Below, one piece after another: positions 8,282-19,463 of a DNA stretch of 64,000 bases. The notes below the pieces were generated by a model. The model made no database searches and had not been told where the DNA came from. It saw only the letters and a list, made by a program, of their open reading frames with translations. The DNA comes from Thiosulfatimonas sediminis (GTDB lineage: Bacteria > Pseudomonadota > Gammaproteobacteria > Thiomicrospirales > Thiomicrospiraceae): assembly GCF_011398355.1 (NCBI RefSeq), contig NZ_AP021889.1, positions 1,426,001 through 1,490,000 of the forward strand, written 5' to 3'. Position 1 is the stretch's first letter. Each line of letters begins with the position of its first letter. The translations under genes and the position numbers were made by a program.

Positions 8282-10006
8282 TTAAGAGGTTATCGGCAGG
8301 TCGAGAAATTGTTTAATTTTATTTGCCGGAAACGCGTTGCGCAGTTGCTTGGCATCCAACCACAGAGCCGGCTCATCGGCTTGAGGTTTTTCTAAAACCT
8401 GAAATTGATTAAGCATCACCGCTGCATCGGCATCGGATGGGTTGTTGTTCGCCAATTCACGCTGTTTTAATTGATTTGCTAAAAAAGCGCTATCTTGATT
8501 TACATCGCTGTCGATATAGAGCAGATAAACACCAATCCCCAACTCTTCAGCAAGTTGATAAAACACGGCACGATGCGCATATTTTAAAAAGGTCGCATCC
8601 ACTAATGTATGCCAGCCTGACTGAAGGCTGATGCGCGCATTTTGCAATAAACCCTGATAGCTTTTTGCGTTCATCTGGGGCGAATACAGATTGCGTTTCT
8701 GCGTCTCATCAACCCGTTCTAAAGGATCGATACCAAACAGAGTTTTACGAGTCAGGTCTGAACTAATCACAACACTTTCCAGCAGTGCTTGAATTTGATT
8801 GGAGAGATGGCTTTTGCCTGTGCCTGAAACGCCTTGCAGTAAAATCAGTTTGGGACTGACTGCTGCCTGTGAAAAAGCTTGAGCCAAGTCAACATAGTCG
8901 CTCGCTAAAGAACATAAATGCTGTTTTTCATGACTGTCATCGGCTAGCTGTTCGGCGCGTAAATTGGTGATTTTAGCGCGCACCATGGCGCGATACACCA
9001 TATAAAAACGCAATAAAGGCAAGCCAGGATAATCTTGCGTGTGATGCAAATACAGTGACAAAATTTGCCATGCCAGAGCCGGATGGTGGCGTGAACATAA
9101 ATCCATTAATAGAAAAGCTAAGTCGCTAATGCCATCAATCCAACGGAACTCATCGTTAAATTCAATACCATCAAACAGCACCGGTTGATTGGCAATTAAG
9201 GCAATATTATCAAGGTGTAAGTCGCCATGACAGGCGCGGATCTTACCTTCGCTACGACGCTGTTCAATCAAGGGTTTAAAGGTTTCATATTGCTGCAGAG
9301 TCCAGCTGTAAAGGCCATCTAAAAAAGCGTGCTTGGCAAAGTTAAAGCAAATTTCTAAGGCGTTAAAATTATCCAGCATCGGTTGCAAAATGGTCTTCGG
9401 TAAGCCCAATGTACTCGTTAAATCGACACCATCTGCTTGTTGATGCAAGCGCGCTATTTGTAAGGCTAAACTCTCGATTTGGGAGCGACTGATTGCAAGG
9501 CTGTGTCCTTGTCTTCCTAGAACGGCATTGGGATCAAACTGCCGCATTTTGACCAAATACTCGACCGCTTCGCCAGACTTGTTTTGTAAACTGAGAGACT
9601 GGTTGTGTGGATTGTAAAATATCGTTTCCACCCCCAAATAGAGCTCTGGAGCTGTCCGTTGATTCAAGGCAACTTCGAGCGCACAGAATTTTTTGCGTGC
9701 CGCTAATTGGGAAAAATCTAAGAAACCAAAATCAACCGGTTTCTTTAATTTATACGCAAACTCACCCGTTAAAAACACCACTGATATATGAGTTTCTATT
9801 GTGGTAATTACTTCGACTGGATGCGGATAAAATGCCGGATCACTCAATAAAGCAATGTATTGCTCTAAGGAAAAGTGCGGCTGGGTAGGGGACTTGGATT
9901 GAGACACAGGATTTGTCATGGGTTTTGCAGTTTCCGGTTTAAACTTTAACAGTGCTGCCTTGTCGTGACAGGAGGGATTAAGCAGGGATAAACCACTGTA
10001 ATCCAT
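8282..10006 (-). CDS. Fused aminoglycoside-phosphotransferase-like / P-loop kinase protein
   Basis: 574-residue two-domain protein. The N-terminal part (about 45-370) is an APH/choline-kinase-like fold: a VVFLTGEFAYKLKKP segment with the ATP Lys, HGDLHLDNIAL (catalytic loop) and FDGIEFND (metal loop). The C-terminal part carries a Walker A motif LLQGVSGTGKSHLS (~residue 392) in an AAA_33-type small-molecule-kinase domain. This architecture is a known family annotated as bifunctional APH/ATP-binding protein; the substrate is unknown and I do not imply drug resistance. A start at ATG 9919 (MTNPVSQ) is also possible; the 10006 ATG has GAGA upstream. Confidence 0.75.
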   Translation of the reverse strand: MDYSGLSLLNPSCHDKAALLKFKPETAKPMTNPVSQSKSPTQPHFSLEQYIALLSDPAFYPHPVEVITTIETHISVVFLTGEFAYKLKKPVDFGFLDFSQLAARKKFCALEVALNQRTAPELYLGVETIFYNPHNQSLSLQNKSGEAVEYLVKMRQFDPNAVLGRQGHSLAISRSQIESLALQIARLHQQADGVDLTSTLGLPKTILQPMLDNFNALEICFNFAKHAFLDGLYSWTLQQYETFKPLIEQRRSEGKIRACHGDLHLDNIALIANQPVLFDGIEFNDEFRWIDGISDLAFLLMDLCSRHHPALAWQILSLYLHHTQDYPGLPLLRFYMVYRAMVRAKITNLRAEQLADDSHEKQHLCSLASDYVDLAQAFSQAAVSPKLILLQGVSGTGKSHLSNQIQALLESVVISSDLTRKTLFGIDPLERVDETQKRNLYSPQMNAKSYQGLLQNARISLQSGWHTLVDATFLKYAHRAVFYQLAEELGIGVYLLYIDSDVNQDSAFLANQLKQRELANNNPSDADAAVMLNQFQVLEKPQADEPALWLDAKQLRNAFPANKIKQFLDLPITS

Positions 10007-10045
10007 GTGATTCTCAAGCTAACTTAAGGGATTTGGCTGTAAATG

Positions 10046-10070
10046 AAAAACGCGCCCAGAGGCGCGCTTT
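10046..10070 (-). terminator. Terminator after dksA
   Basis: The stem CGCGCC/GGCGCG (10051-10056 and 10061-10066) has a 4-nt loop. On the minus strand it is followed by a run of five Ts (complement of 10046-10050). It lies 25 bp beyond the dksA stop. Confidence 0.8.
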
Positions 10071-10094
10071 AATGTCGCTTAAGATGGCAAGAAA

Positions 10095-10529
10095 TCAGGC
10101 AACGCCTTGCTTTTCACGAATTTCTTGTTTGCGTTTCATTTCAACCGTTAAGGTTGCTGTTGGCCGCGCTTCCATTCGTGGCAAACCAATTTCGTCACCA
10201 CTCATTTTGCAATAACCGTACTCGCCGCTTTCGATGTCTTTTAAAGATTTGTCAATTTTGGCGATTAATTTACGCTCGCGGTCGCGAGTTCGCAGTTCCA
10301 ACGCAAACTCTTCTTCCATTGAGGCACGGTCATTTGGATCTGCCGGGGTATCAGAGTCGGTTTTCAAGTGGGTAACAGTACTGTTTGCTTCGGCAATCAG
10401 TTGTGACTTCCAAGCCAGTAGCTTCCCTTTGAAATGCTCTAACATTTCTGGGCTCATATACTCTTCGCCCGGTTTAGTCTGATACATTGGATAGTTTTCA
10501 ATAAAGTCTACGTTAATAGTGTTGTCCAT
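10095..10529 (-). CDS. dksA: RNA polymerase-binding transcription factor DksA, cysteine-poor
   Basis: DksA enters the RNA polymerase secondary channel and acts with ppGpp on rRNA and amino-acid promoters; relA is also in this window. 144 residues, close to the usual 150. The coiled-coil has the expected tip region (SDTPADPNDRAS, containing the Asp pair), and the C-terminus keeps EIGLPRMEARPTATL and EIREKQG. The zinc-finger, however, reads YGYCKMSG...LTVEM: of the four Cys of E. coli DksA only the first remains, the others being Ser, Thr and Met. I start at ATG 10529, with AGGAGA six bases upstream (10536-10541), rather than at the longer ORF start. Confidence 0.93.
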   Translation of the reverse strand: MDNTINVDFIENYPMYQTKPGEEYMSPEMLEHFKGKLLAWKSQLIAEANSTVTHLKTDSDTPADPNDRASMEEEFALELRTRDRERKLIAKIDKSLKDIESGEYGYCKMSGDEIGLPRMEARPTATLTVEMKRKQEIREKQGVA

Positions 10530-10560
10530 GGTTCTTCTCCTGCGAGGACCCAAAAGCCTT

Positions 10561-10588
10561 TGTATACCGGCGTTTGAACGGGGTCCAA
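10561..10588 (-). promoter_or_regulatory. dksA: Probable sigma-70 promoter of dksA
   Basis: On the minus strand a TTGGAC -35 (10583-10588) and a TATACA -10 (10561-10566) are separated by 16 bp, with the dksA ATG about 30 bp downstream. The sequence after the -10 includes a G/C cluster, which would suit stringent-type feedback control, but that is inference. Confidence 0.6.
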
Positions 10589-10812
10589 CAACGTCTTTTT
10601 ATTATTTTTTTGCTACCATCACTGATAATTAAGCGACATTTATATCAGCTTTAAGAGGCTTCAACAAGCAAAAATTGTAACCTTTTTTGTGGGCTTATTT
10701 TGACCGAGTCACAATATATGGGTCTTTGATAACGGGGTTTTACTTGAAATTTTACGGCAAATCCGTAAAAATCGTCTATTTTTGATAAATTACTAGATTA
10801 AGCGAGAAGCAG

Positions 10813-11586
10813 ATGGCTGAACTAAAAGCTTTATTATTCGATGTAGACGGCACTTTGGCGGATACAGAAAAAGACGGGCATCGTCCGGCATTTAATATGG
10901 CTTTTGCAGCCGCTGGGCTGGATTGGAATTGGGATGAAGCCCTTTATGGTGAGCTTTTGGCCGTTACAGGCGGTAAAGAACGGATTAAATTTTATTTAGA
11001 AAAATTTAACACGGGCTTCAATAAACCAGCCGATTTTGATGATTTTGTAAAAGGTCTGCACGCCTCTAAAACTGAGTTTTACAAGCAACTCATGGCAGAA
11101 GGTAAAATCCCATTGCGCCGTGGTGTAGAGCGGCTGATTCATCAAGCGCGTCGCGAAAATATGCGCATTGCCGTTGTTACGACCACCACGCCTGCGAATG
11201 TTACCGCCTTATTAACCAACACTTTGGGTGCGGATTCTGAAAGTTGGTTTGAAGTTATTGCAGCAGGGGATATTGTTCCAGCGAAAAAACCGGCACCCGA
11301 TATTTATTTTTGGGCGATGGAGCAAATGGACGTACAACCTGACGAATGCGTTGCCTTTGAAGACTCTGCCAACGGGATTAAGTCGTCGGTGGCGGCTAAC
11401 ATTAAAACGATTATCACCATTAACGGTTATACCCAAGATGAAGATTTCAGCGATGCTGAGTTGGTCTTAACCGATATGGGCGATCCGGGCGTGCCATTTA
11501 AGGTATTGCAAGGTTCGAACTACGGACATCACTATCTTGATTTGGCACTGATTCGTAAAGTTCATAAGCAACTGCACAAAGTCTAA
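10813..11586 (+). CDS. cbbY: CbbY-type HAD phosphatase (xylulose-1,5-bisphosphate phosphatase)
   Basis: HAD-superfamily phosphatase of the CbbY group, which in autotrophs removes the RuBisCO inhibitor xylulose-1,5-bisphosphate by making xylulose-5-phosphate. 257 residues, as expected. Motif I is LFDVDGTLADTE (nucleophile Asp in the first position of DVDGT); VVTTTT is motif II; KKPAPDIY carries the motif III Lys; ECVAFEDSANGIKSS supplies the motif IV acids. The C-terminus ends with YLDLALIRKVHKQ, a tail I associate with CbbY proteins. No RuBisCO operon is in the window, so Calvin-cycle use is inferred from the family. ATG preceded by GAGAAG. A strong terminator follows. Confidence 0.88.
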   Translation: MAELKALLFDVDGTLADTEKDGHRPAFNMAFAAAGLDWNWDEALYGELLAVTGGKERIKFYLEKFNTGFNKPADFDDFVKGLHASKTEFYKQLMAEGKIPLRRGVERLIHQARRENMRIAVVTTTTPANVTALLTNTLGADSESWFEVIAAGDIVPAKKPAPDIYFWAMEQMDVQPDECVAFEDSANGIKSSVAANIKTIITINGYTQDEDFSDAELVLTDMGDPGVPFKVLQGSNYGHHYLDLALIRKVHKQLHKV

Positions 11587-11617
11587 CGATAACGTTCGTT
11601 AATATAAAAATTGAAAA

Positions 11618-11657
11618 TAAAAAGCCAAAACAGTTAGTTGACTGTTTTGGCTTTTTT
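11618..11657. terminator. Bidirectional terminator between cbbY and the HopJ-family gene
   Basis: A 13-bp perfect stem (11622-11634 with 11641-11653, AAGCCAAAACAGT and its complement) with a 6-nt loop, flanked by As on the left and six Ts on the right, can stop both convergent transcripts. Confidence 0.92.
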
Positions 11658-11672
11658 AAATGCAGACGAGTA

Positions 11673-12020
11673 CTATTTGGCGCGCAATGCTTGACCGCTA
11701 AATTCAATTCCGGCAAAACCATGGGTCATAAAATTACGAATATTTTGATGATCATCACCGTGTGGATTCTGCAACACATCTTGGTAATAAAAATCCCCAA
11801 ATAGATTCAAAGTAGCCTCTGGAGTCAGTTCATTGGCTAGGGCAAACGCAAAAAGTTTACAAGAACCGTTATTGGTCCCTGCCGGATTTTGCGTCGTACC
11901 ATTGCTGAAATGGGTTGGTGTAAAGTCATAATGAGCATCAATCACTTGCATGGTCGTTTGAAAATCGACCGCACCTTCTTGTGCCGCTGCAATTAATGCG
12001 GAAATGGACATATTGTTCAT
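11673..12020 (-). CDS. HopJ-family protein
   Basis: 115 residues. The pattern IDAHYDFTPTHFSNG followed by NNGSCKLFAFA and a region with GDFYYQDVLQNPHGDDHQNIR matches the HopJ/HopPmaJ family. That family is named after a Pseudomonas type III effector, but it is widespread in free-living bacteria lacking type III secretion, so effector function should not be assumed here; no secretion genes are nearby. Its start overlaps the stop of the upstream FGGY kinase gene (ATGA, 12017-12020), indicating translational coupling and a shared pathway or regulation. An alternative start is the second Met (residue 4). Confidence 0.8.
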   Translation of the reverse strand: MNNMSISALIAAAQEGAVDFQTTMQVIDAHYDFTPTHFSNGTTQNPAGTNNGSCKLFAFALANELTPEATLNLFGDFYYQDVLQNPHGDDHQNIRNFMTHGFAGIEFSGQALRAK

Positions 12021-13672
12021 CTGCTTTGCTCCTTGGTAAGGTTAATCGTTGCCAGACGCGTCACCCCATAGGCCGCATCTAACGAAAACGCAGATTGTAA
12101 ACAATTTTGCAGGTGCGCTTCACGTAATAACTGCCAATAACCATTCTGTGTTCCTCCGCCAACACTATACAAATTGGCACGCATTGCTTCTTTTCCCGCC
12201 TGATAGTGCTCTAACAGGGTGAACGCCTGCTTTTCAATTTGCACTAAACCTTGCACAATCGATGCAAATAAATTGGCGTGTGCAAGCAGAGTACTGACCC
12301 TATCGCCAAAAGCGCGTTGTAGCATAATGTAAAGCTCAGAAGTGGATTTAATCTGCTTAAATTGCTGTGTCGAAAGGACACTTATCTCGATTGTGTTAAG
12401 CGGTATTTCAGGAATTTCTGCCAAGCGAGCCGACATCGCTGGATCATAAATTGGAAAACGTTCTCCCAATGTAGACAGCGCATAAAAGTCGCCTAACTCA
12501 CGGCAGTTGGCCAGTGCGCTGTAAGGGTGAAACTTCTCATCCATTAACGGTGTTGCCGCGCAATCCCATAAACACTGCAAAAAGGCATCCATCCAGATAA
12601 TTTGCGGCAATGAAAAGTACGTTAAAAGCACTTTCCCGCCACCATTCGATGCGCCGCCCAGTAGCCATAATCCTTTTACTTTGTGGCTATATAATCCAAA
12701 TTTTGGCGCATACAACGGTTGTGCAACCAGTTGTTTGATGGCCAAAGTAGACCCCAAGGAAATTACCGCATCTTTTTCATGACATGCACCCGCGGCAAAA
12801 AAACCAGCGATACTGTCTGTGGTACCGTACATAACCTGACAATGCGCAGAAAAACCAAATTGAGCTTGGCAGCTAGCCGATACCGCCATCAAAACTTCGC
12901 CAGGCTTGCCAACTTGGGGTAGCTGTAGATTCGCTGCGTGTTCAGTAAGTAAGCTTCGTACCCATTGTGGATAGGTTCCACTTAAAGGGTCATAGCCTAA
13001 TTTGAGCAGATTATTTTCATCGCTGAAACAGTGGCCTTGCGCTAAAAAACCGCAAAAAAAATCATTTAACCAATCAACCTGATGAACCACTTGTAATGCC
13101 GAATGCTTCTGTAAATCCTGCGCTAAAAAAAGTACTTTTGCCAAAGAGCTACTTGCCCCAACGGCGGCGGTGTTTTGCGCTTGCGGATTATTCGCAATGG
13201 TTTGCGTAATCCAATCTGCGGCTTGGTGTGCTTGTGCATCGTTATACATCAATGCATTCGTTAATAATCGGCCATGCAAATCCGCCAGCATGACGCTGGA
13301 TGAGGTGGCATCGCAAATAATTCCATCCACCTTGACTAAGGGAAACCGGTGTCTTAAATGGCCCAATAGTTCTAATAAAGCGGTTTGCCAAACGGTGGGA
13401 TTCTGCACGGCACTGTGGGCTGGTTGTAAGGACACTTTATGCTTTGCCAAGCCGCCCGGCGGCTTAACAAAATTGCCAGCTACGCCTAAATTTTGAACAA
13501 CTAATGGAACCGTCTGAGTCAGTAAAATTCGGTCCTGTTTAGGATCTGGAAAAAGGGCTGGTTTGACGGCCACAGGGCGTTCGACCAAAGTAGCGCGAAT
13601 GCCGGATGTACCAAGGTCAATTCCCAACAATATAACCGTTTTTGAAACCAGTCTGGAAGAGGGCGTTTTCAT
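12017..13672 (-). CDS. FGGY-family carbohydrate kinase
   Basis: ATP-dependent sugar kinase, 551 residues, of the FGGY (xylulokinase/ribulokinase) family. The N-terminal actin-like phosphate-1 motif is GIDLGTSGIRATLV (~residue 17); the substrate segment MYNDAQAHQAA resembles cyanobacterial and plant D-ribulose/xylulose-type kinases; GTTDSIAGFFAAGA contains the likely catalytic-base Asp; SLGSTLAIK and GGASNGGGKVL form the C-domain ATP site. The exact sugar is not certain; ribulose or xylulose would fit with cbbY close by, though that gene is convergent. It overlaps the HopJ-family gene by four bases. Residues ~35-80 (between the first strands) look longer than in typical members. Confidence 0.8.
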   Translation of the reverse strand: MKTPSSRLVSKTVILLGIDLGTSGIRATLVERPVAVKPALFPDPKQDRILLTQTVPLVVQNLGVAGNFVKPPGGLAKHKVSLQPAHSAVQNPTVWQTALLELLGHLRHRFPLVKVDGIICDATSSSVMLADLHGRLLTNALMYNDAQAHQAADWITQTIANNPQAQNTAAVGASSSLAKVLFLAQDLQKHSALQVVHQVDWLNDFFCGFLAQGHCFSDENNLLKLGYDPLSGTYPQWVRSLLTEHAANLQLPQVGKPGEVLMAVSASCQAQFGFSAHCQVMYGTTDSIAGFFAAGACHEKDAVISLGSTLAIKQLVAQPLYAPKFGLYSHKVKGLWLLGGASNGGGKVLLTYFSLPQIIWMDAFLQCLWDCAATPLMDEKFHPYSALANCRELGDFYALSTLGERFPIYDPAMSARLAEIPEIPLNTIEISVLSTQQFKQIKSTSELYIMLQRAFGDRVSTLLAHANLFASIVQGLVQIEKQAFTLLEHYQAGKEAMRANLYSVGGGTQNGYWQLLREAHLQNCLQSAFSLDAAYGVTRLATINLTKEQSR

Positions 13673-14049
13673 TCAGTTTTACATGCCTTTTAAATCGTTA
13701 AAAATGACCTTAACGATTGCGTTATGAGTGTGTATCTTAAAAAAACCATTTATTACGATTCCATTGTAAATTTATCGCAACTTTTACTAGCATCGCCGTG
13801 TTAATAGCAGGTACAATCTTTGCTTTGAGAGAGATTTTAACGAATAACGGGCAAACTCGACATTGCTTTTGTCTGCAGTACCCAATGACTGCTATCTTTA
13901 AGCATCGGCTAAATCCGCATTGATAAGTGGATACGCAGTGGCTTCTATCCAAACTGCAAATAAAAACGCAGTTGAAAGATGGCAAACAACGATTTCCGTC
14001 ATTCTAATTTCTTACCGTCGCTCGTAGAGATTCATTAACGGAGTTATAA
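13673..14049. other. Intergenic region between the FGGY kinase and zipA
   Basis: 377 bp between two divergent genes. A short minus-strand ORF here (13737-13985) lacks family features and a good ribosome site, and I do not call it. The region should hold both promoters; TACAAT (13812-13817) facing zipA has no matching -35. A GGAG lies before the zipA ATG. Nothing else recognised. Confidence 0.5.
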
Positions 14050-15039
14050 ATGGTTGAATTGAACGAACTGAGTATCGTGCTCATTGTATTGATGGTGATT
14101 ATTATCATCGCAATATTGATACTTGGTCAGCGCAAAAAAAAGAAATATCAAGAATCTGCTGCTAAAGCGAAACAGCAAGCGCAGGAACTTCGAGCCCAGT
14201 CTAAAGCGACACCCTCTAAAGACGCTGCACGATTTGAAGACGGGCGAATACTCCCAAGCAAAAACCCTTTTGGACGGCTAACGGAACAGAACGACATGCC
14301 GACAAATGATGAACCTTATATTGCCAATTTGGATGAGAAAAATTTCAATCCAAATCAGCACGAGCTCGCTTTTGAAAATGAACCTCATATTGGGGATTTT
14401 GCCTCAACAGACTCTCAAAAAGTCGCTTCGGAGGCCGTTACTGAGAGTGCGCCCTTAGTCGCGGAGCCGCAAATAACGATTGAAAATCCTGAAACCATTA
14501 CGCCGCAAGCGACAACCGTCAATACAGAAGTTGCGCTTGAGTTAAATGCCGAACAACAAGCACAACAACTTAGCCAAGAGCGTCAACGGCAAGCGATGGA
14601 TAAAATAATGAATTCCGATCGTGTTGAAGCCAAAACGTTTGCACTCATTGTTATGGGCAAAGAACTTATTGAGTTGACTGAAATTCATCAGTTTATGATG
14701 GCCAATAATCTGGTACGAACCAATGCCGGTTTTTATGAATTTCAAGACAATCGAGGCAACATGATTTTTCAGGCGGTGAATATGCTCAATCCGGGTACGT
14801 TTCCAAGCAATCCGAGCTTGAAAGAGAAAACCCCGGGGATTATGTTTGTGTTGGACTTGCCTACGCCTCATTCGACAGCACCGGGCGCAATGCACAATTT
14901 TATTACAGTTGCGAAAAAACTCGCAAACCGCACCGAAGCCCAAGTGTTTAACGAAGAACAGCATCTCGTTGGTGAGCATTACTACCATTCTCTGCGAGAT
15001 AGCGCTCTGGGTTATGAGTCCACCAAAGTTATGCCATAA
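14050..15039 (+). CDS. zipA: Cell division protein ZipA
   Basis: Inner-membrane anchor that binds the C-terminal tail of FtsZ in the division ring. 329 residues in the expected layout: a short periplasmic N-terminus, one membrane helix (residues ~8-26, ending in the RKKKK stop-transfer cluster), a Glu/Pro/Gln-rich linker (~35-190), and a C-terminal FtsZ-binding domain starting near AKTFALIVMGKELIEL and including FQAVNMLNPGTFP and PGIMFVLDLPTP. ATG with GGAG nearby (14040-14043). Followed by ligA after 113 bp, the classic zipA-ligA pair; the smc gene usual upstream is not here. Confidence 0.92.
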   Translation: MVELNELSIVLIVLMVIIIIAILILGQRKKKKYQESAAKAKQQAQELRAQSKATPSKDAARFEDGRILPSKNPFGRLTEQNDMPTNDEPYIANLDEKNFNPNQHELAFENEPHIGDFASTDSQKVASEAVTESAPLVAEPQITIENPETITPQATTVNTEVALELNAEQQAQQLSQERQRQAMDKIMNSDRVEAKTFALIVMGKELIELTEIHQFMMANNLVRTNAGFYEFQDNRGNMIFQAVNMLNPGTFPSNPSLKEKTPGIMFVLDLPTPHSTAPGAMHNFITVAKKLANRTEAQVFNEEQHLVGEHYYHSLRDSALGYESTKVMP

Positions 15040-15137
15040 CCCCATTTATGGCGTTCAACCACAGGGTCTAATTTTTTTTCGTAGCCTTCTTCAGAATTGC
15101 AGCAATCTGGCGTTTTCTTTCGCTAAGATTGCATTAA

Positions 15138-17760
<2,623 letters not shown>

Positions 17761-17862
17761 TTTGTTGCGCCTAGACAAAGTACAGATGCAAATTTTAGGC
17801 CGCCTTTAAACGTACTAAAAAATACGCTAAACCACTTTGCAAATATCCTGTGCTTTACTGAT

Positions 17863-18735
17863 TTATTTCTGACGCTGGAATAACACTAATCCAGCCAATA
17901 CCAGCGTCACGCCAAACCAAACATCCCATCCTAGCGGCTCGTCATTTAAAAAATGCCCAAGCAGAATCGCAAATACCGGCGTTATGACCGGAATCAAAGC
18001 GACTTTCATTGCATCCACATGGCGCACCAAATAAAAGAACAGTACAAAGCCAATCAAAGAACCGATGACCGCCGCATAGACGATGGCGGCCATCGCACGT
18101 TCGCTTAAGCGCAGATAATTTTCAACATCAAATAATTGCGTAGGGCTCAATAGCAAATACGTCGCACTACTGACCAGTAGCGCGGCGACCACGACATCTA
18201 AAGACGATAAATGGGTACCACAACGCTTAATTAATACCGAACCCAAAGAGTGAAAAAAAACCGACAGAAAAGCCGCGCCAATTGCAAGTAGTTGGATTGT
18301 CGCCAGGTGCATTGAGAGATTCGGTGCAAAAATGACTACCAAGCCGCAAAGGCTGATTAAAATTGCCAGTATTTTCAAGCCATTAAGCTGGTAATTTGGC
18401 AGTAAATAGTGAGCTAAAACACCTGAAAAAATCGGGTTGAGAGCAAACAATAATGCAATCCAGCCTGATGGCAAAGATTGTCCAGCCCAATACATCGCCG
18501 TCATGCCACCAAAAATCGGTAATGCAGCAAACAGATAAATTTTGAGTACCGAGGGTTTAAATGACCAGCGTTTATGAACGCCAAACCAAAAAGCAAACGG
18601 CAGAATCAGCAAGGCTGCTAAAGTGGTTCGCAATGCAACAGCAAAAAACCAGTCGCCTGAACCGCCCCAGACAATCGCTAAAGGGGTTGTTGTCCAAATC
18701 AAAACAACACTGATATAAGCGGCGACAATCAGCAT
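17863..18735 (-). CDS. EamA/DMT-superfamily transporter
   Basis: 290 residues with about ten hydrophobic helices in two repeats of five, typical of the drug/metabolite transporter superfamily. The first repeat carries WTTTPLAIVWGG and FAVALRTTLAALLILP, and the second begins near YAAVIGSLIGFVLFFYLVRH with PVITPVFAILLGHFLNDE, the conserved EamA ending with a Glu in the membrane. Substrate cannot be told from sequence. It lies tail-to-tail with darP, with 102 bp between and no obvious strong terminator. Confidence 0.85.
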   Translation of the reverse strand: MLIVAAYISVVLIWTTTPLAIVWGGSGDWFFAVALRTTLAALLILPFAFWFGVHKRWSFKPSVLKIYLFAALPIFGGMTAMYWAGQSLPSGWIALLFALNPIFSGVLAHYLLPNYQLNGLKILAILISLCGLVVIFAPNLSMHLATIQLLAIGAAFLSVFFHSLGSVLIKRCGTHLSSLDVVVAALLVSSATYLLLSPTQLFDVENYLRLSERAMAAIVYAAVIGSLIGFVLFFYLVRHVDAMKVALIPVITPVFAILLGHFLNDEPLGWDVWFGVTLVLAGLVLFQRQK

Positions 18736-18876
18736 AACAACGAACCACTCTTTTAAAGTAAAGCAAAATTATGCCGAATTGGCGTAGACAAGGGGCGGAT
18801 TATAGAGCTCGCTGAACGTAAACGAGCTGACAGTCGGCACTGGGAAGTGAAAAGCGCTGCAAATACAGTAAGGCTT

Positions 18877-19434
18877 TTATGCAGTCGCGACAAACCGACC
18901 TTGCTGATAATCCTTAAGCACCTTATCGCCGTGATGAATATTCCCATTCATGCAGATGTATACCCCAGGTGGCAATGTCTGTGCCGCAATTAAAGCCGCA
19001 CCGAGATTAAAACTTGCATCAGACTGACCCAGTGCAAAGGGGCGCATAGCTCCTGTTAGCACGATGGTTTTGCGATTCAGTTCGCTAAATTCAGGAGTCG
19101 AGTGCATCAATTTAAGCAGCTTGTTTGCAGTTTTGACCATAGTATCGGTTCCATGGGTAATCACCAGCTGCTGCGCAGAACTATGCAAGGCCGCAAGCGC
19201 AATCTCCAGGCGCTGCTTTTTTTTCATTTGCAAACTGTCAATTTGCATTAAAAAATTAAGCTTGGGTGCGCTTTCAGGCGAAAGATTGGCTTGCCGTAAT
19301 AGTTCAACTACATGGCTTTGTGTACCTTCGGCAGGAAAAACCAATTCGCCGTTTAGTGGCTGATAGTCTTTATCCAAGGTTCCGCCAGTAATTAATATTT
19401 CAACTGAAGATGCTTGCAATGGGCTATTTATCAT
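18877..19434 (-). CDS. Single-domain asparaginase-family protein
   Basis: 185 residues corresponding only to the N-terminal catalytic domain of type I/II L-asparaginases (full enzymes have ~330 residues). Both active-site elements are present: ILITGGTLDK (nucleophile Thr) and ITHGTDTMVKTA (Thr-Asp pair), plus TGAMRPFALGQSDASFN and the HHGDKV strand. The C-terminal domain that completes the active site of a neighbouring subunit is absent, and the 141 bp downstream cannot encode it, so this is a naturally short gene rather than a frameshift. Such short proteins are found in other gammaproteobacteria. It follows the LexA-like gene by 29 bp on the same strand. Activity on asparagine is uncertain. 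Confidence 0.8.
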   Translation of the reverse strand: MINSPLQASSVEILITGGTLDKDYQPLNGELVFPAEGTQSHVVELLRQANLSPESAPKLNFLMQIDSLQMKKKQRLEIALAALHSSAQQLVITHGTDTMVKTANKLLKLMHSTPEFSELNRKTIVLTGAMRPFALGQSDASFNLGAALIAAQTLPPGVYICMNGNIHHGDKVLKDYQQGRFVATA

Positions 19435-19463
19435 TGATGCAGGACTCTTTAAAACAAGGTTGA

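Noticed and set aside
11673..12020. Type III secretion effector
   Set aside because: The HopJ family name is misleading; no secretion apparatus or chaperone is near, and the family is common in free-living bacteria.
13737..13985. 82-codon minus-strand ORF in the FGGY-zipA gap
   Set aside because: Odd composition with many Cys and basic residues, no ribosome site, and it occupies the region where two divergent promoters must lie.
18736..18876. Possible C-terminal half of asparaginase after a frameshift
   Set aside because: Only 141 bp are present before the next gene, too few for the ~140 missing residues.
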